NCBI GenBank assembly: GCA_043820105.1
Contig: JBDREC010000068.1
Span: forward strand, 1 to 47,132
DNA from: JBDREC01 sp043820105 [NCBI: Pseudomonadota bacterium]
GTDB lineage: Bacteria; Bdellovibrionota_F; JAHFAK01
Length of the DNA: 47,132 nt
Direction: 5' to 3'
The first letter of the stretch is position 1. Each line of letters begins with the position of its first letter. The position numbers and the translations under genes were made by a program. Below the pieces are notes generated by a model that saw only the letters and a program-made list of their open reading frames with translations, was not told the DNA's origin and ran no database searches. Shown in pieces: positions 15,682-25,647 of this stretch.

Positions 15682-16523
15682 ATAAATTCTTAGCACGAAT
15701 TTTCTTTGTTTTAGTGTTAATAAATTCATGTTTATTTGCTCTTGAAGTGAAACCAGAAAAAATGGATGTAAAGCAAGGTGGTGTTTATAAATTTATTGTA
15801 AGTTTAGACGATAAAGATGAATTTAAATCTGCAAAGTATAATGGCAGAGAGCTTGCTTATTTTAATCAATCTAATAAGGAATTTATTGTTATTTTAGGCA
15901 TAAATTTAATTGATAAGCCTGGAAGTGCTACAGTCGAAATAGAAAGTATGAATTCAAGCAAAAGTCTTTTGCTAAATATTATTGAAGGCAAGTATCCTCG
16001 CCGTGATATGACTTTAGCGAAAAAACACTCGGTATTTACAGAAGAGCAAATAGAAATTATAAATACTGACTCTGCTATTATGCAATCAATTTTTAATAAG
16101 CATAATAGTAAAAGACATTTTGAAGGCAGCTTTTTAAAACCAGTCCCTGGAGTCATTAATTGCCCTTTTGGTGAAAATAGATATATAAATGGTGAAAAGA
16201 GATCGCCACATTCTGGAATTGATCTAAAAGGAAAAACAGGAACAAAGGTCAAAGCCACAAATAATGGGACTGTTGTTTTAGCAGGGACACATTTTTTATC
16301 TGGTAATTCAATTATTATTGATCATGGTATGTCAATATACTCCATGTATTTTCACTTAAGTAAAATAAAAGTATCTATTGGTGATTATGTTAAAAAAGGG
16401 CAAATAATTGGATTAGTTGGCTCTACAGGGCGATCAACTGGTTCTCATTTGCACTATGGTATACGTGCAAATTATGCAAAAATCGATCCAAAAATGCTTT
16501 GGGAAATGGAAATAAAAAAATGA
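15654..16523 (+). CDS. Secreted M23-family (LytM-type) peptidase
   Basis: The 289-residue protein has an N-terminal export signal (hydrophobic residues about 12-29) ending near CLFA. A beta-rich domain of about 80 residues follows. The C-terminal M23 domain keeps all zinc and catalytic residues: His186 and Asp190 (HSGID), His234 (MYFHLS), and His265 and His267 (SHLHYG). It should cleave peptide cross-links of peptidoglycan in the periplasm. The pre-M23 beta domain is typical of deltaproteobacterial M23 proteins. Its start lies inside xseA, and its stop overlaps the next start in an ATGA. Confidence 0.9.
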   Translation: MPSSEKNKINKFLARIFFVLVLINSCLFALEVKPEKMDVKQGGVYKFIVSLDDKDEFKSAKYNGRELAYFNQSNKEFIVILGINLIDKPGSATVEIESMNSSKSLLLNIIEGKYPRRDMTLAKKHSVFTEEQIEIINTDSAIMQSIFNKHNSKRHFEGSFLKPVPGVINCPFGENRYINGEKRSPHSGIDLKGKTGTKVKATNNGTVVLAGTHFLSGNSIIIDHGMSIYSMYFHLSKIKVSIGDYVKKGQIIGLVGSTGRSTGSHLHYGIRANYAKIDPKMLWEMEIKK

Positions 16524-17533
16524 TAAATAAAAAAAATATATTTAAATTATTGAAAGTCACGTTTTTACTAATTGGTTTGGCTTATTTAGTGCATTTGATT
16601 TTATCCTTAGGTGTAATGACTTTATTAAATCAAATTTTTTCAATGAAATTTGGTTTTGTCTTAATAATGATAGTTGCCTTTGTTGAATATTTCTTTCACA
16701 CAATTGCCTGGTATTATACTTTTGATGTTAAAAGTTCATGTTTGAATTTTCCAAGGATGCTTAAAATATGGCTTGGAGCAAATGGTGTGAAATACCTTAA
16801 TCCACTTGGTAACGTTGGCGGTGAATCTTACAGATTGTACATTCTTACACAGTATGTTAATAAAAAAGAAGCTGCAGCTTCAATGGTAAGTGATTCATTT
16901 TCGCATATTATAATGATGATTCTCCTCATGTTTATTGCCTTTGTAATTGGAATTTTTGTATGGCCAATTGATACCAAATTTATTGTCGCTGGGAGCTTAT
17001 TTTTTCTTGTTTTCTTTTTAGCATTTCTATTCATTTTTAATTTTCAGCAAAAAGGATCATTTTTCCACAAGATTTTTCTTTTTCTTGATAAGCTTGTTCC
17101 ATTTGATATCTCTTCTTTTGTTGAGAAATTTAAAAAACTTGATGAACTTATTTCAACTTATCACATCGATGGACAAAAGAAATTTGTTTATTGTTGTCTT
17201 CATCATTTTATAGGAAAAGCAGTAAGTTTTTTTGAGATATGGATTATTATGTATTGCCTTGGACATCAGATTACTCTGCTTGATTCATTTTTAGTCTATG
17301 CATTTATACAATTGATTACTGTTTTCTTCTTTTTTATGCCCTCTCAAATTGGTGTAGCTGAAGGTGGAATTTATTATTTGTTCCAATATATTGGTTTAAG
17401 TCCAGAAGTAGGTGTTGCAATGGCATTAGTCAGAAGAGTTCGTCTTGTAACTTGGGCAGTATTAGGCTATTTGATTATTATTTGGGGAGTAAAGCCAGGA
17501 GAGAAGTTCAAGACGGTCAGTCTTCAACCTTAA
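16520..17533 (+). CDS. Lysylphosphatidylglycerol synthase-like transmembrane protein (UPF0104 family)
   Basis: About 337 residues with seven to eight hydrophobic segments. Family features are NPLGNVGGESYRLYIL in the third part and PSQIGVAEGGIYYLF near the C-terminus. Members of this family include the membrane part of MprF (lipid flipping) and uncharacterised proteins; the substrate here is unknown, but a role in moving or modifying an envelope lipid is likely. The ATG at 16520 overlaps the M23 stop as ATGA; an ATG 21 bases upstream is also in frame. The end overlaps a convergent gene by 17 bases. Confidence 0.85.
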   Translation: MINKKNIFKLLKVTFLLIGLAYLVHLILSLGVMTLLNQIFSMKFGFVLIMIVAFVEYFFHTIAWYYTFDVKSSCLNFPRMLKIWLGANGVKYLNPLGNVGGESYRLYILTQYVNKKEAAASMVSDSFSHIIMMILLMFIAFVIGIFVWPIDTKFIVAGSLFFLVFFLAFLFIFNFQQKGSFFHKIFLFLDKLVPFDISSFVEKFKKLDELISTYHIDGQKKFVYCCLHHFIGKAVSFFEIWIIMYCLGHQITLLDSFLVYAFIQLITVFFFFMPSQIGVAEGGIYYLFQYIGLSPEVGVAMALVRRVRLVTWAVLGYLIIIWGVKPGEKFKTVSLQP

Positions 17534-17867
17534 TATTTTTCAAGATAGCCTCAATATCCTCATCATACATTGAAAAATCTTCATCAGCTTCAATTTTTTT
17601 ATTGTAAATTTCTTTTAGCCTTTTATTAAGATTTTCAGAATTCTTTGTAGCTTGTTTTAAAATATCTAGAAAATCTTTAGGATATTTTATCTTAAGCTTT
17701 TCAATGAAATCATCAAGATTAACTTCTAAGCTTTCGCCCTCTTGCTTTTTAACAACCTTCCATTCTTTTAAGTAGTGAAGTCTGCAAAAACCTTTGTGAA
17801 ATGCCTGGTTTCCGCAGTTTGGAATTTTGCAAAGCGAAATATTTCTTTTTTCATCCATTTTATACAC
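17517..17867 (-). CDS. Small protein with an N-terminal Cys/His zinc-binding motif
   Basis: The 116-residue protein starts with CKIPNCGNQAFHKGFCRLHY, a C-x4-C-x8-C-x2-H arrangement seen at the start of various small or HNH-associated proteins and expected to bind zinc. The rest is charged and helical, with two stretches of Lys-Glu heptad character. No catalytic motif is visible and the function is unknown. A second ATG nine bases in could be the start. It is convergent with the UPF0104 gene and divergent from the Ogg2 gene. Confidence 0.65.
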   Translation of the reverse strand: MYKMDEKRNISLCKIPNCGNQAFHKGFCRLHYLKEWKVVKKQEGESLEVNLDDFIEKLKIKYPKDFLDILKQATKNSENLNKRLKEIYNKKIEADEDFSMYDEDIEAILKNIKVED

Positions 17868-17992
17868 TGTAATTGTTGCATTTATATTGTTAAATAATAT
17901 ATTACAGATTAAGCTATTTAGGTCAACATTAATTTCGAAAATGTATACTCTTGGCTTGTTTTTTATTATAAAAATTATAAAATAATTAGCTT

Positions 17993-18652
17993 ATGTCTAA
18001 AGAAATTGAAAATAATAAAAAGACTTTATTAAAAGAATATGCAGAAATTAAGTCTTTAATAAAAAAGCGAATTAAAGAATTTAAATTAGCTTTTTTTAAA
18101 GGAGAAGATGAGAAATTATTTTCAGAACTTGTTTTTTGTATATTTACACCTCAGTCAAAGGCGAAAAATTGTTGGCAGACTGTTGAAAGGCTTGTAAAAA
18201 AAGATCTTCTATTCAAGGGAAATGCTAAAATATTAGCTTCTCATATGAATTATGTTAGGTTTAGAAATAATAAAGCTAATTATGTAGTTGCTGCCAGAGA
18301 ATTATTTAAGGTTAATAAAGAAAATAATTTAAGAAATACAATTTTATCATTTGATGATACTTTTAGCCTTAGAAACTGGCTTGTTGATAATGTCAAAGGT
18401 TATGGTTATAAAGAAGCCAGTCATTTTTTAAGAAATATTGGATATGGAGATAAACTTGCAATTTTAGATAGACATATATTAAAAAATCTTAAGCTTTTTG
18501 GTGTTATCAATGAAATTCCAAGAACTATAACAAAAAAAGTATATTATGAAATCGAAACAAAGATGCTCTCTTTTTCAAAAGAATTAAATATACCAGCAGA
18601 TCATCTTGATTTGCTATTTTGGTATAAAGAAGCAGGCGAGGTTTTTAAATGA
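17993..18652 (+). CDS. ogg: 8-oxoguanine DNA glycosylase/AP lyase, Ogg2 type
   Basis: The 219-residue protein matches the archaeal and thermophilic-bacterial Ogg2 group: ELVFCIFTPQSKAKNCW, NVKGYGYKEASHFLRNIG and LAILDRHILKNL. The catalytic lysine would be Lys140 and the aspartate Asp159, in the usual helix-hairpin-helix-plus-Asp spacing. It removes 8-oxoguanine and cleaves the abasic strand. This type is uncommon in bacteria compared with MutM. It overlaps the next gene by 4 bases (ATGA). Confidence 0.88.
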   Translation: MSKEIENNKKTLLKEYAEIKSLIKKRIKEFKLAFFKGEDEKLFSELVFCIFTPQSKAKNCWQTVERLVKKDLLFKGNAKILASHMNYVRFRNNKANYVVAARELFKVNKENNLRNTILSFDDTFSLRNWLVDNVKGYGYKEASHFLRNIGYGDKLAILDRHILKNLKLFGVINEIPRTITKKVYYEIETKMLSFSKELNIPADHLDLLFWYKEAGEVFK

Positions 18653-19029
18653 AATTGAATTATAAACGGTTTCTAAAAAAGTTTGGTAAAATATTATTAA
18701 TTTGGATCATCTTAGTAGAGCTTTTGATTATTGGCTCCTATTTTGAAATTGATAAATCAATTTTAGCTGGTTCACTTTTTATTATTGGTATTTTATCAAA
18801 TGCTTTTACTGGTTTGATAGCACTAATTGCAGTTGTTCCTATAGCAGGACCATTACTTGCAACTGCTTTATCAGCTCCAATTTTGTGGGTTGTAAATGGA
18901 ATCGGTTATTTGGTTTCACTTGTAGCTGTAAAAAAAGGTTATAAGAGAAGGGTTTTAAACTCACGGATATTATCAATTGTTTTTTTGCTTGGAACTGTTG
19001 TTGGTTTCATAATTGGACGCTTAGTATAA
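18649..19029 (+). CDS. Small integral membrane protein, unknown
   Basis: The 126 residues hold about four hydrophobic segments (roughly 14-30, 38-55, 57-87 and 106-124) with basic residues between them. No family recognised. It overlaps the Ogg2 stop as ATGA, so it is translationally coupled to a repair gene, though no functional tie is evident. The coding end is followed by a hexamer array. Confidence 0.6.
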   Translation: MKLNYKRFLKKFGKILLIWIILVELLIIGSYFEIDKSILAGSLFIIGILSNAFTGLIALIAVVPIAGPLLATALSAPILWVVNGIGYLVSLVAVKKGYKRRVLNSRILSIVFLLGTVVGFIIGRLV

Positions 19030-19064
19030 GGAGATTAAACAAGCATAAATTCCAATCTCAATTG

Positions 19065-19094
19065 TAATTCTAATCTTAATCCTAATCCTAATCT
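19065..19094. repeat. Hexamer array, TAATCY type
   Basis: Five hexamers in register (TAATTC, TAATCT, two TAATCC, TAATCT) lie in the short gap between two convergent genes and touch the stop codon of the RHS gene. Confidence 0.7.
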
Positions 19095-22000
19095 AAAATC
19101 CACAAGTAGAATCAAGTGAATTGTCATTAGGGGCAGATGTCTCGCTTCCTGAGACAGTTTCAGAACCAGAGCTTGTTTCTTCTCCACTTACTGTTTTCTC
19201 ACCAGACAAGGTTTTTTCACCACTCACTGTTGGATTTGATAAAAAGGTTGTAATCTGAGGTATGTTAAAAGTATCAGACACTTGATTAGGTAGTGTTGAT
19301 GTCGCTTTTTGAAATTTTTGAGTTTTAGCAAAATTTAAAACCGCATTTTCATTTGGAAAAATTAGAAAATCCAAATAAGAAGCATTTGGTGTAAGAAATA
19401 ATGGGTTATCTTTTTTGGGATATAAAATAGAAAGAATAGGTGTTTGTTCTTTCCAAAGCCATTTTCCAATAGATTGTGCATATGAAAATGGAGACCTAAA
19501 GCTAGCCCCTATTAACTTCCCAAAGGTTATATCATTTGTTAGGCTTGAAGAGCCAAAACGATTTATTATGGAATTTGTTGGATCTTTTAAGCTTGCATAA
19601 AGTTTTAAATCATTAAAATATGAAGATAAAGCAACTTGAGCTAATTCATTTAGATTGCCTCTTGCTGACTTTCCAAAACGACCTCCACCACCACGAGCAC
19701 TATCGCTTGATCTAATTGAATTTACATTTTTATAAATTGGATTTGAAGTTAAGCTTTCGCCAATTGAATAGTTATAGCCATAAGATAAGCTTGGTTTTGG
19801 AAAAACCGGTAAAGATGGGAAAATTGAAGAATATATACCTGTGTCAATGAAACCCATATTAAGTCTTGAACCAATTTTTGTTACTTCAGGATTAGATATT
19901 GAAAATAAACCTAGAGGTTCAGCATATCTTATTGGATTGTTTCTGCAAAATGAATATTCATTCATTCCACCGGCCAGGCCAATGGGATCAGGTGTTATGA
20001 ATCTTCCCATTATTGGATTATAAAATCTGTTTTTCATATAGTATAAACCAATATCTTTAAAATATAAATGTCCTTGATAGGATATTCCGAAATCTTGCAT
20101 TGTTTCAGAATTGATTTTACCAAATGGTCCATATTCTCTTTTACTCACTTCTTCTGTTTTTGAATTATATAATGCTATTAAGGAATTATTTTTATCAGTT
20201 AAAGGATAAAAAATGGTATTATCTTTCCAAATTGCTATTAGATCCATTTTTTGATCATAAAAATAATAATCAAGAATTTGATAACTTTTATTGAGCCGTG
20301 CAATGAGATTTATCCCGTTATAGATATAATAAGTTTTATCATTGCCCTGTGTTGCGGAATAGAGCCTGCCCCAAGGGTCATATTCAAATGAAATTACTTT
20401 TTTTGCATTTAAGATAACTTCTGAAAGATAATCATCATCATTATATTTATATTCTATTCTCTTATTTTTGCTTAAGCTTTTTATCAGCTTACCATTTTTA
20501 TCAAAGGCATATTTAACAGAACCAATTTGGTAGAGTTGAGAAAGCCTGTTGTATTTGTAAGGAATTTCAATATTCTTTCTCTTATAAGAAGTTCGATCAG
20601 AATTTTTATTATAATCATAACTAATAACTGAGTTTGATTTATCCTTAACCTTTGTAATTCTATAGCTTTTGTCATATTGATATTCATAAACATTATCATC
20701 AGTGATATAGGAAAGAACATTACCAAGTGAATCATAGATATATTCAACAGAGGCCAAGACTTTGCCATTTTTATTTTTTAAAACTTTTTTTCTTAATTCA
20801 TGGTTTTTTGTGTAAGAGTATTCAAGCTTAACTTTTTCAGGATATATAATCTCAGACATTCTATTTTTAGTATCATATAAAAAAGAAACATTTTTTAAAT
20901 TAGTTAAGCCCAATTGCATAAGAGCCTTATCTTGTCTGTATTTATATGTAGTCTCTAAATTATCAAATTTAAATGCAGTATTTTGTTTTTGGGAGTCATA
21001 AGTAAATAAAAGAGATTTATTCAATTTTTCATAAGATATTTTATCAAGGTCACCTTTTACGCCATAGTCGTATTTTATTGACTCAGAATTGTTTTTAGCA
21101 GTAATAATATTTCCAGAATTATCATAATTAAAAACTTTGTTATTTTTTGAAGATGTGGAAACTTGAGTTAAATTATTGAGGATGCTAAAGGAAAACTTTT
21201 TAATGACGTTATTATTGTTTGTAAAAGCTTCTCTGTTTCCAATTTTATCATATTTATATTTTGCAAGGCTTCCGTTTTCATCTTCAATAGAAGTAAGTCT
21301 ATTTAAAAGATCATATTGAAAAGTATAGCTTGAGTTAATTGGATTTTTGAATTTAATAATATTTCCAAGCGTGTCATAAGTGAAATTATATTGGCCCATA
21401 TCTGGATTAATATATTTTATGAGCCTATCCATTAAGTCATATTCAAAGTATTCGCGGTTTCCAAATACATCTGAAATCCATTTTACATTTCCATTATTGT
21501 CATAGGAAAACGTGATTTGTTGGTTAAGTTCATTCGTAACTTTTTTTATTCTTCCAGTTGAATCATATTCAAAGTTTAAATTATTTCCAAGGGAACTAGA
21601 TATCTTTTCAATGTGTCCTTTTGCATCATAGTGATATGCCTGTTTCTCAGAAGAAGGTAGTACTTGACCAACAATTCTTGAAAATTTGTCATAGATAAAT
21701 GTTGTAGTAGTGCCATCTGGATGTTTAATTGAAGTTAGATTTGAATTCAAATCATATGTATAACTTGTAACATTGTTATAGGGATCTTCTTTTGTTATAA
21801 GTCTGCCATTTAAGTCATATGTATATTTCCACTCTTGGGATGCTGGATTTCGAATTGAGGTTATTTGATTACTCTTATTATATTTAAAAAAGTAAAGGCC
21901 TTCACTTGGATCACTTATGCTTGCAACACGTGACAAAGGGTCATATTTATATTTTGTTTGCTGCTTTGCTGGGTTAGTATATGAAATTACATTTCCCAGG

Positions 22001-23880
22001 CTATCATATGCAAATGTGTGTATATTATTGTATGGATCAATAACTTCAATTATTCTGTCTGCTAAATCATATTTATATTTCATTGTACTGGTATTGTTTA
22101 CAGAATAAGTTGTTATATTGCCATTGGAGTCATAACTGATTGTAGCAATATTATCCAGTGCATCTTTTATGGCTATTATATTACCTGACTTATCATATTT
22201 AAATTGGAATACACCTTTTTGGGGATCTGTTAACTTTGTTGTTCGTGATAAAGCATCATGATTAAATTTTGTAACATTACCTGAAGCATCCATAATGGCT
22301 TCTAGGTTTCCGTATTTGTCATAGGTCAAGCGTTTTTCTTTTTGTTTTTGATCAATGATTGAAGATAAAAGGCCATTTAGATGATATCTATATGATACCT
22401 GGTTGCCTTTTGTATCTGTGTTTGAAATAAGTCTATATTTAGGATCATATTCATAAATAGATGAACCTGTCTTATCTTTTATTTCAGTCACGAAATTGAC
22501 TCGGTTGTAATCAATTAGTGCGATGTTCCCAAGAGCATCTTTAACCTTTGTTTTATTGCCGTATTTATCTAAAGTGTATTCAGTTTTTTGACCATCCTTT
22601 TGCTTCATTTTAATAATTTTATTACAAATCGGCGAAAAATAATATTCTGTTTTTTGTCCAAGGGGATCATTTATTATCGTTTTATTCTCATCGTTTTTAT
22701 ATTCATATCTATAAATATTTCCACTTGCATCTGTTATTTTTCTCCAATAGAAGTTGTCAGCAGAATCGCCATTATAAAAATATGAGCTTACCATTCCTTT
22801 TTCAGGTCCAGTTTGTTTTATAATTCTTTTTTTTGTGTAAATTTTATCATATTCAATGTTAACAATGCCTTTATTTGGATAAGTTATCTGAGTAATGTAA
22901 TGCATATTATTATAAGCATAGCGAGTGTAATTTCCGTTTAAATCTTTGGCAGAAAGCATATTGCTGTCACTGTCATATCTGAATTCAATATCATTGTTAT
23001 CAGGATCAGTAATTCTTTTTACTAATTTGTTAGAAGTATCATAAAATAAGCGTATTGATCGACCCTTAGAATCAATTATGTTTTGTAAATTATCTTTAAT
23101 ATAGGTAAGCTCAATATAATTTCCATTTGGGTCTGAAATCTTTATTAGATAGCCTTTATTATTGAAGTCATATTTCATGCCATTATAGATAGTTAAAGCA
23201 TAACCATCCTTGCTTTTAATTATATACTTAAATCCTGAACTTAAAGAATAGTAGGTGCCCTGAGAAATTTTTTCACTTACATTTCTATATCTTGTTTTAT
23301 AGCCCTTTAAAAAATTTTTATCGCTAAGCATTCTTTCCAGCATTTTTTCATAATAAGTTTCGCGCCTTAAAATATTATTTTTTTCATCGTCTTTTTTGGC
23401 TTGCTCAATTAATTTTTCAGCTAAAATATTGTTTTTATTTCCATTAGCAACTGATGCAGAAAATACAGAAACAAAACCAGTTGCATCTGTTACCTCAATA
23501 TAGCCATATTGGTTTTCAAATACTCTAATATTGTAATTATGAGTCCAACCATATCCAAGATTTGATTTTTTCTTGTCAAAACTATTATACATTCTAAAAA
23601 ATGTAAGTGGAAGCTGCCCAGCTATATAAATATCTTCATAGCCTAAATAAAAATTTCCATTTTTTAAATTAACCGGATCTGGCCACTTGTGTATCCAGAA
23701 ATCTGGATTTGATGTGAAATATTCAGCTAAGGACTCTTTCCCCAGGTAAGAACTATGAAGACTAAAAGGATTTGCACTTTCAGTTTCGCAGATATCAGTT
23801 TCAATATTTGCAAAAACATTTGCAAGAGCTGAGATGGTAATGATTATTAGTAAAAAGCATATACTTTTAATTTTTTTCAT
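19093..23880 (-). CDS. Giant secreted RHS/YD-repeat protein
   Basis: The 1595-residue protein begins with a signal peptide (MKKIKSICFLLIIITISALA). A DUF6531-like start follows (DPVNLKNGNFYLGYEDIYI, GYGWTHNYNI). More than 25 YD repeats of the YxYDxxGxL type run to about residue 1200, forming the cocoon-like shell of RHS and Tc-type proteins. The RHS core lies at about 1205-1315 (LYYMKNRFYNPIMGRFITPDP). After it come about 280 variable residues, where a toxin would normally sit. That tail has no recognised toxin motif and ends in five SG-E-T hexapeptides and a CGF terminus. No immunity gene follows, since the next gene downstream is on the opposite strand. No ribosome binding site is evident. 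Confidence 0.92.
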   Translation of the reverse strand: MKKIKSICFLLIIITISALANVFANIETDICETESANPFSLHSSYLGKESLAEYFTSNPDFWIHKWPDPVNLKNGNFYLGYEDIYIAGQLPLTFFRMYNSFDKKKSNLGYGWTHNYNIRVFENQYGYIEVTDATGFVSVFSASVANGNKNNILAEKLIEQAKKDDEKNNILRRETYYEKMLERMLSDKNFLKGYKTRYRNVSEKISQGTYYSLSSGFKYIIKSKDGYALTIYNGMKYDFNNKGYLIKISDPNGNYIELTYIKDNLQNIIDSKGRSIRLFYDTSNKLVKRITDPDNNDIEFRYDSDSNMLSAKDLNGNYTRYAYNNMHYITQITYPNKGIVNIEYDKIYTKKRIIKQTGPEKGMVSSYFYNGDSADNFYWRKITDASGNIYRYEYKNDENKTIINDPLGQKTEYYFSPICNKIIKMKQKDGQKTEYTLDKYGNKTKVKDALGNIALIDYNRVNFVTEIKDKTGSSIYEYDPKYRLISNTDTKGNQVSYRYHLNGLLSSIIDQKQKEKRLTYDKYGNLEAIMDASGNVTKFNHDALSRTTKLTDPQKGVFQFKYDKSGNIIAIKDALDNIATISYDSNGNITTYSVNNTSTMKYKYDLADRIIEVIDPYNNIHTFAYDSLGNVISYTNPAKQQTKYKYDPLSRVASISDPSEGLYFFKYNKSNQITSIRNPASQEWKYTYDLNGRLITKEDPYNNVTSYTYDLNSNLTSIKHPDGTTTTFIYDKFSRIVGQVLPSSEKQAYHYDAKGHIEKISSSLGNNLNFEYDSTGRIKKVTNELNQQITFSYDNNGNVKWISDVFGNREYFEYDLMDRLIKYINPDMGQYNFTYDTLGNIIKFKNPINSSYTFQYDLLNRLTSIEDENGSLAKYKYDKIGNREAFTNNNNVIKKFSFSILNNLTQVSTSSKNNKVFNYDNSGNIITAKNNSESIKYDYGVKGDLDKISYEKLNKSLLFTYDSQKQNTAFKFDNLETTYKYRQDKALMQLGLTNLKNVSFLYDTKNRMSEIIYPEKVKLEYSYTKNHELRKKVLKNKNGKVLASVEYIYDSLGNVLSYITDDNVYEYQYDKSYRITKVKDKSNSVISYDYNKNSDRTSYKRKNIEIPYKYNRLSQLYQIGSVKYAFDKNGKLIKSLSKNKRIEYKYNDDDYLSEVILNAKKVISFEYDPWGRLYSATQGNDKTYYIYNGINLIARLNKSYQILDYYFYDQKMDLIAIWKDNTIFYPLTDKNNSLIALYNSKTEEVSKREYGPFGKINSETMQDFGISYQGHLYFKDIGLYYMKNRFYNPIMGRFITPDPIGLAGGMNEYSFCRNNPIRYAEPLGLFSISNPEVTKIGSRLNMGFIDTGIYSSIFPSLPVFPKPSLSYGYNYSIGESLTSNPIYKNVNSIRSSDSARGGGGRFGKSARGNLNELAQVALSSYFNDLKLYASLKDPTNSIINRFGSSSLTNDITFGKLIGASFRSPFSYAQSIGKWLWKEQTPILSILYPKKDNPLFLTPNASYLDFLIFPNENAVLNFAKTQKFQKATSTLPNQVSDTFNIPQITTFLSNPTVSGEKTLSGEKTVSGEETSSGSETVSGSETSAPNDNSLDSTCGF
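19138..19227 (-). repeat. Five hexapeptide repeats at the C-terminus of the RHS protein
   Basis: Five 18-base units encode VSGEKT, LSGEKT, VSGEET, SSGSET and VSGSET, consensus xSG[ES][KE]T. This Ser-, Thr- and Glu-rich string is probably disordered and lies 14 residues before the end of the protein. Confidence 0.85.
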
Positions 23881-24017
23881 ATATTAACACAATATTTAAA
23901 TTTAACTAAATACTATTGTATTGATTATAAATCTTATTACAATATTTTTTTGTTTACATATGAATTTTACTATAGTGAATTATGGTCAATTATGTTTTTA
24001 ATTCAAAAGAGGTTTAT

Positions 24018-25604
24018 ATGCTAGATATTAAGAAAAAAGCAGAGCAATATTTTAAGGTTCAGATTGATCCGGATATTAGTTGTTTAACTGGAAATGACAA
24101 AAAAGTGATTAAACTACTTATTAAGGCTACTGATGAAATGACAAAAATCTATTTAAGGCAAATGCAAGAGAACAATCTGCAGTGGCTAAAAGAGCTTGAG
24201 GAAGGAAAAATTGGAAATAAAGACATATTACACTTTTTCAAAATAAATAATGGACCCTATGATGAGTTTCGTGAACATGAAAAATTTCTAGAGCAGGCTC
24301 CTGATTATTTTAAGGGTGCTAACTATTATCCACAAGATATGACCAAGGAAGAGTTTGAGGCTTGGCTGGAAGCTCACCCTGAAGATAAGGAAGCCTTTAC
24401 CTCGGAGTTCTCTGTAATTAGACGTGATGGTGATAAGCTTATCTCAGTTCCATATTCTGTATGTTTTAAAGAACAAATTGACAAGGCTTCTGCTTATTTG
24501 AAAGAGGCTGCTGAATATGCAGATAATGCATCTTTAAAAGATTTTTTAGTAAAAAGATCAGCTGATTTATTAAATGATAATTATTATGACTCAGATGTTG
24601 CCTGGATGAAACTTGAAAATAATCTTGTTGAGCCAACTTGCGGTCCTTATGAAGTTTATTCAGATTATTTGTTTTCATATAAAGCAGCTTTTGAATCCTT
24701 TATAACTATTAAAGATCAAGTAGCTTCAGATAAGCTAGATAGATTTAAAGAATATCTAGAAGAACTTGATAACAGTCTGCCTCTTGATCCAAAATATAAA
24801 ACAAGAAAAAGACCACAAGATGCACCTATGGTTGTGGTGAATCTTTTATATGCAGGTGGGGAGGCTAATAATTGTGGCAAAGCTATTGCTTTTAATCTTC
24901 CTAATGATGAAAAAGTAAGATCAGAGTTAGGTGGCAAAAAAACCATGATGAAAAATGTTATGGAAGCCAAAGCTAATGCCATTTTAAAACCAATAGGTCA
25001 GGCAATTTTATCTGAAAGTGAACAGGAATTTATTGATGGTGAAATGTTCTTTTACAGGGTCTTATTTCATGAAATCGGCCACTCAATGGGACCTGGAATT
25101 ATGCTAAATGAAAAAGGTGAAGAAATATCAGTATACAAGAGCCTAAAAGAACTGCACAATACAATGGAAGAAGCAAAAGCAGATCTCTTTGCATTCTTTG
25201 CAATGGATTGGTGCATAAATAAAGGTCTTTTTGATGAATCATGTAGGCAAAGCCTTTGGATTACTAATATCCCTGATTTAATCAGAACAGTTAGAAAAGG
25301 TGTTAATGAAGCTCATGGCGCTTCAAATCTGATGCAATTTAATTACTTCAAAGAAAATGGCGCCTTAATATATGATGAAGAAAAGAAAAAATACACTGTT
25401 GATCTTTCAAAGGCATTTGAAGTAAGCAAAAATGCTTTAGCAGAAATCTTAGACCTGCAAGCAAGCTGTGATTACGATAAAACAAAAGAGTTTATTGCTA
25501 AATACACAGAAAAAGACCCTCACTTATTTGAAATGATTGACTCCTTACAAGACATTCCTATGGATATTGAATATGAATTTGTTGGAGTTGGGAAGTTAGG
25601 CTAG
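24018..25604 (+). CDS. Dipeptidyl-peptidase III-like zinc peptidase (M49)
   Basis: The 528-residue protein has no signal peptide, so it acts in the cytosol on short peptides. The second M49 motif, EEAKAD, is at residues 384-389, and GGEANNCGKAIAFNLPN and SMGPG are also family-like. The first zinc motif reads HEIGH (351-355), a plain HEXXH, whereas most M49 enzymes have the six-residue HEXXGH. A bacterial M49 enzyme with a five-residue motif has been described (Caldithrix abyssi, from memory). I chose ATG 24018 because AAAGAGG precedes it by 5 bases; an ATG 36 bases upstream is less likely. It is divergent from the RHS gene. Confidence 0.85.
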   Translation: MLDIKKKAEQYFKVQIDPDISCLTGNDKKVIKLLIKATDEMTKIYLRQMQENNLQWLKELEEGKIGNKDILHFFKINNGPYDEFREHEKFLEQAPDYFKGANYYPQDMTKEEFEAWLEAHPEDKEAFTSEFSVIRRDGDKLISVPYSVCFKEQIDKASAYLKEAAEYADNASLKDFLVKRSADLLNDNYYDSDVAWMKLENNLVEPTCGPYEVYSDYLFSYKAAFESFITIKDQVASDKLDRFKEYLEELDNSLPLDPKYKTRKRPQDAPMVVVNLLYAGGEANNCGKAIAFNLPNDEKVRSELGGKKTMMKNVMEAKANAILKPIGQAILSESEQEFIDGEMFFYRVLFHEIGHSMGPGIMLNEKGEEISVYKSLKELHNTMEEAKADLFAFFAMDWCINKGLFDESCRQSLWITNIPDLIRTVRKGVNEAHGASNLMQFNYFKENGALIYDEEKKKYTVDLSKAFEVSKNALAEILDLQASCDYDKTKEFIAKYTEKDPHLFEMIDSLQDIPMDIEYEFVGVGKLG

Positions 25605-25647
25605 TTAGGATTCATCATTGTTGTGTGCACGAGCAAGTGTTAAATTT

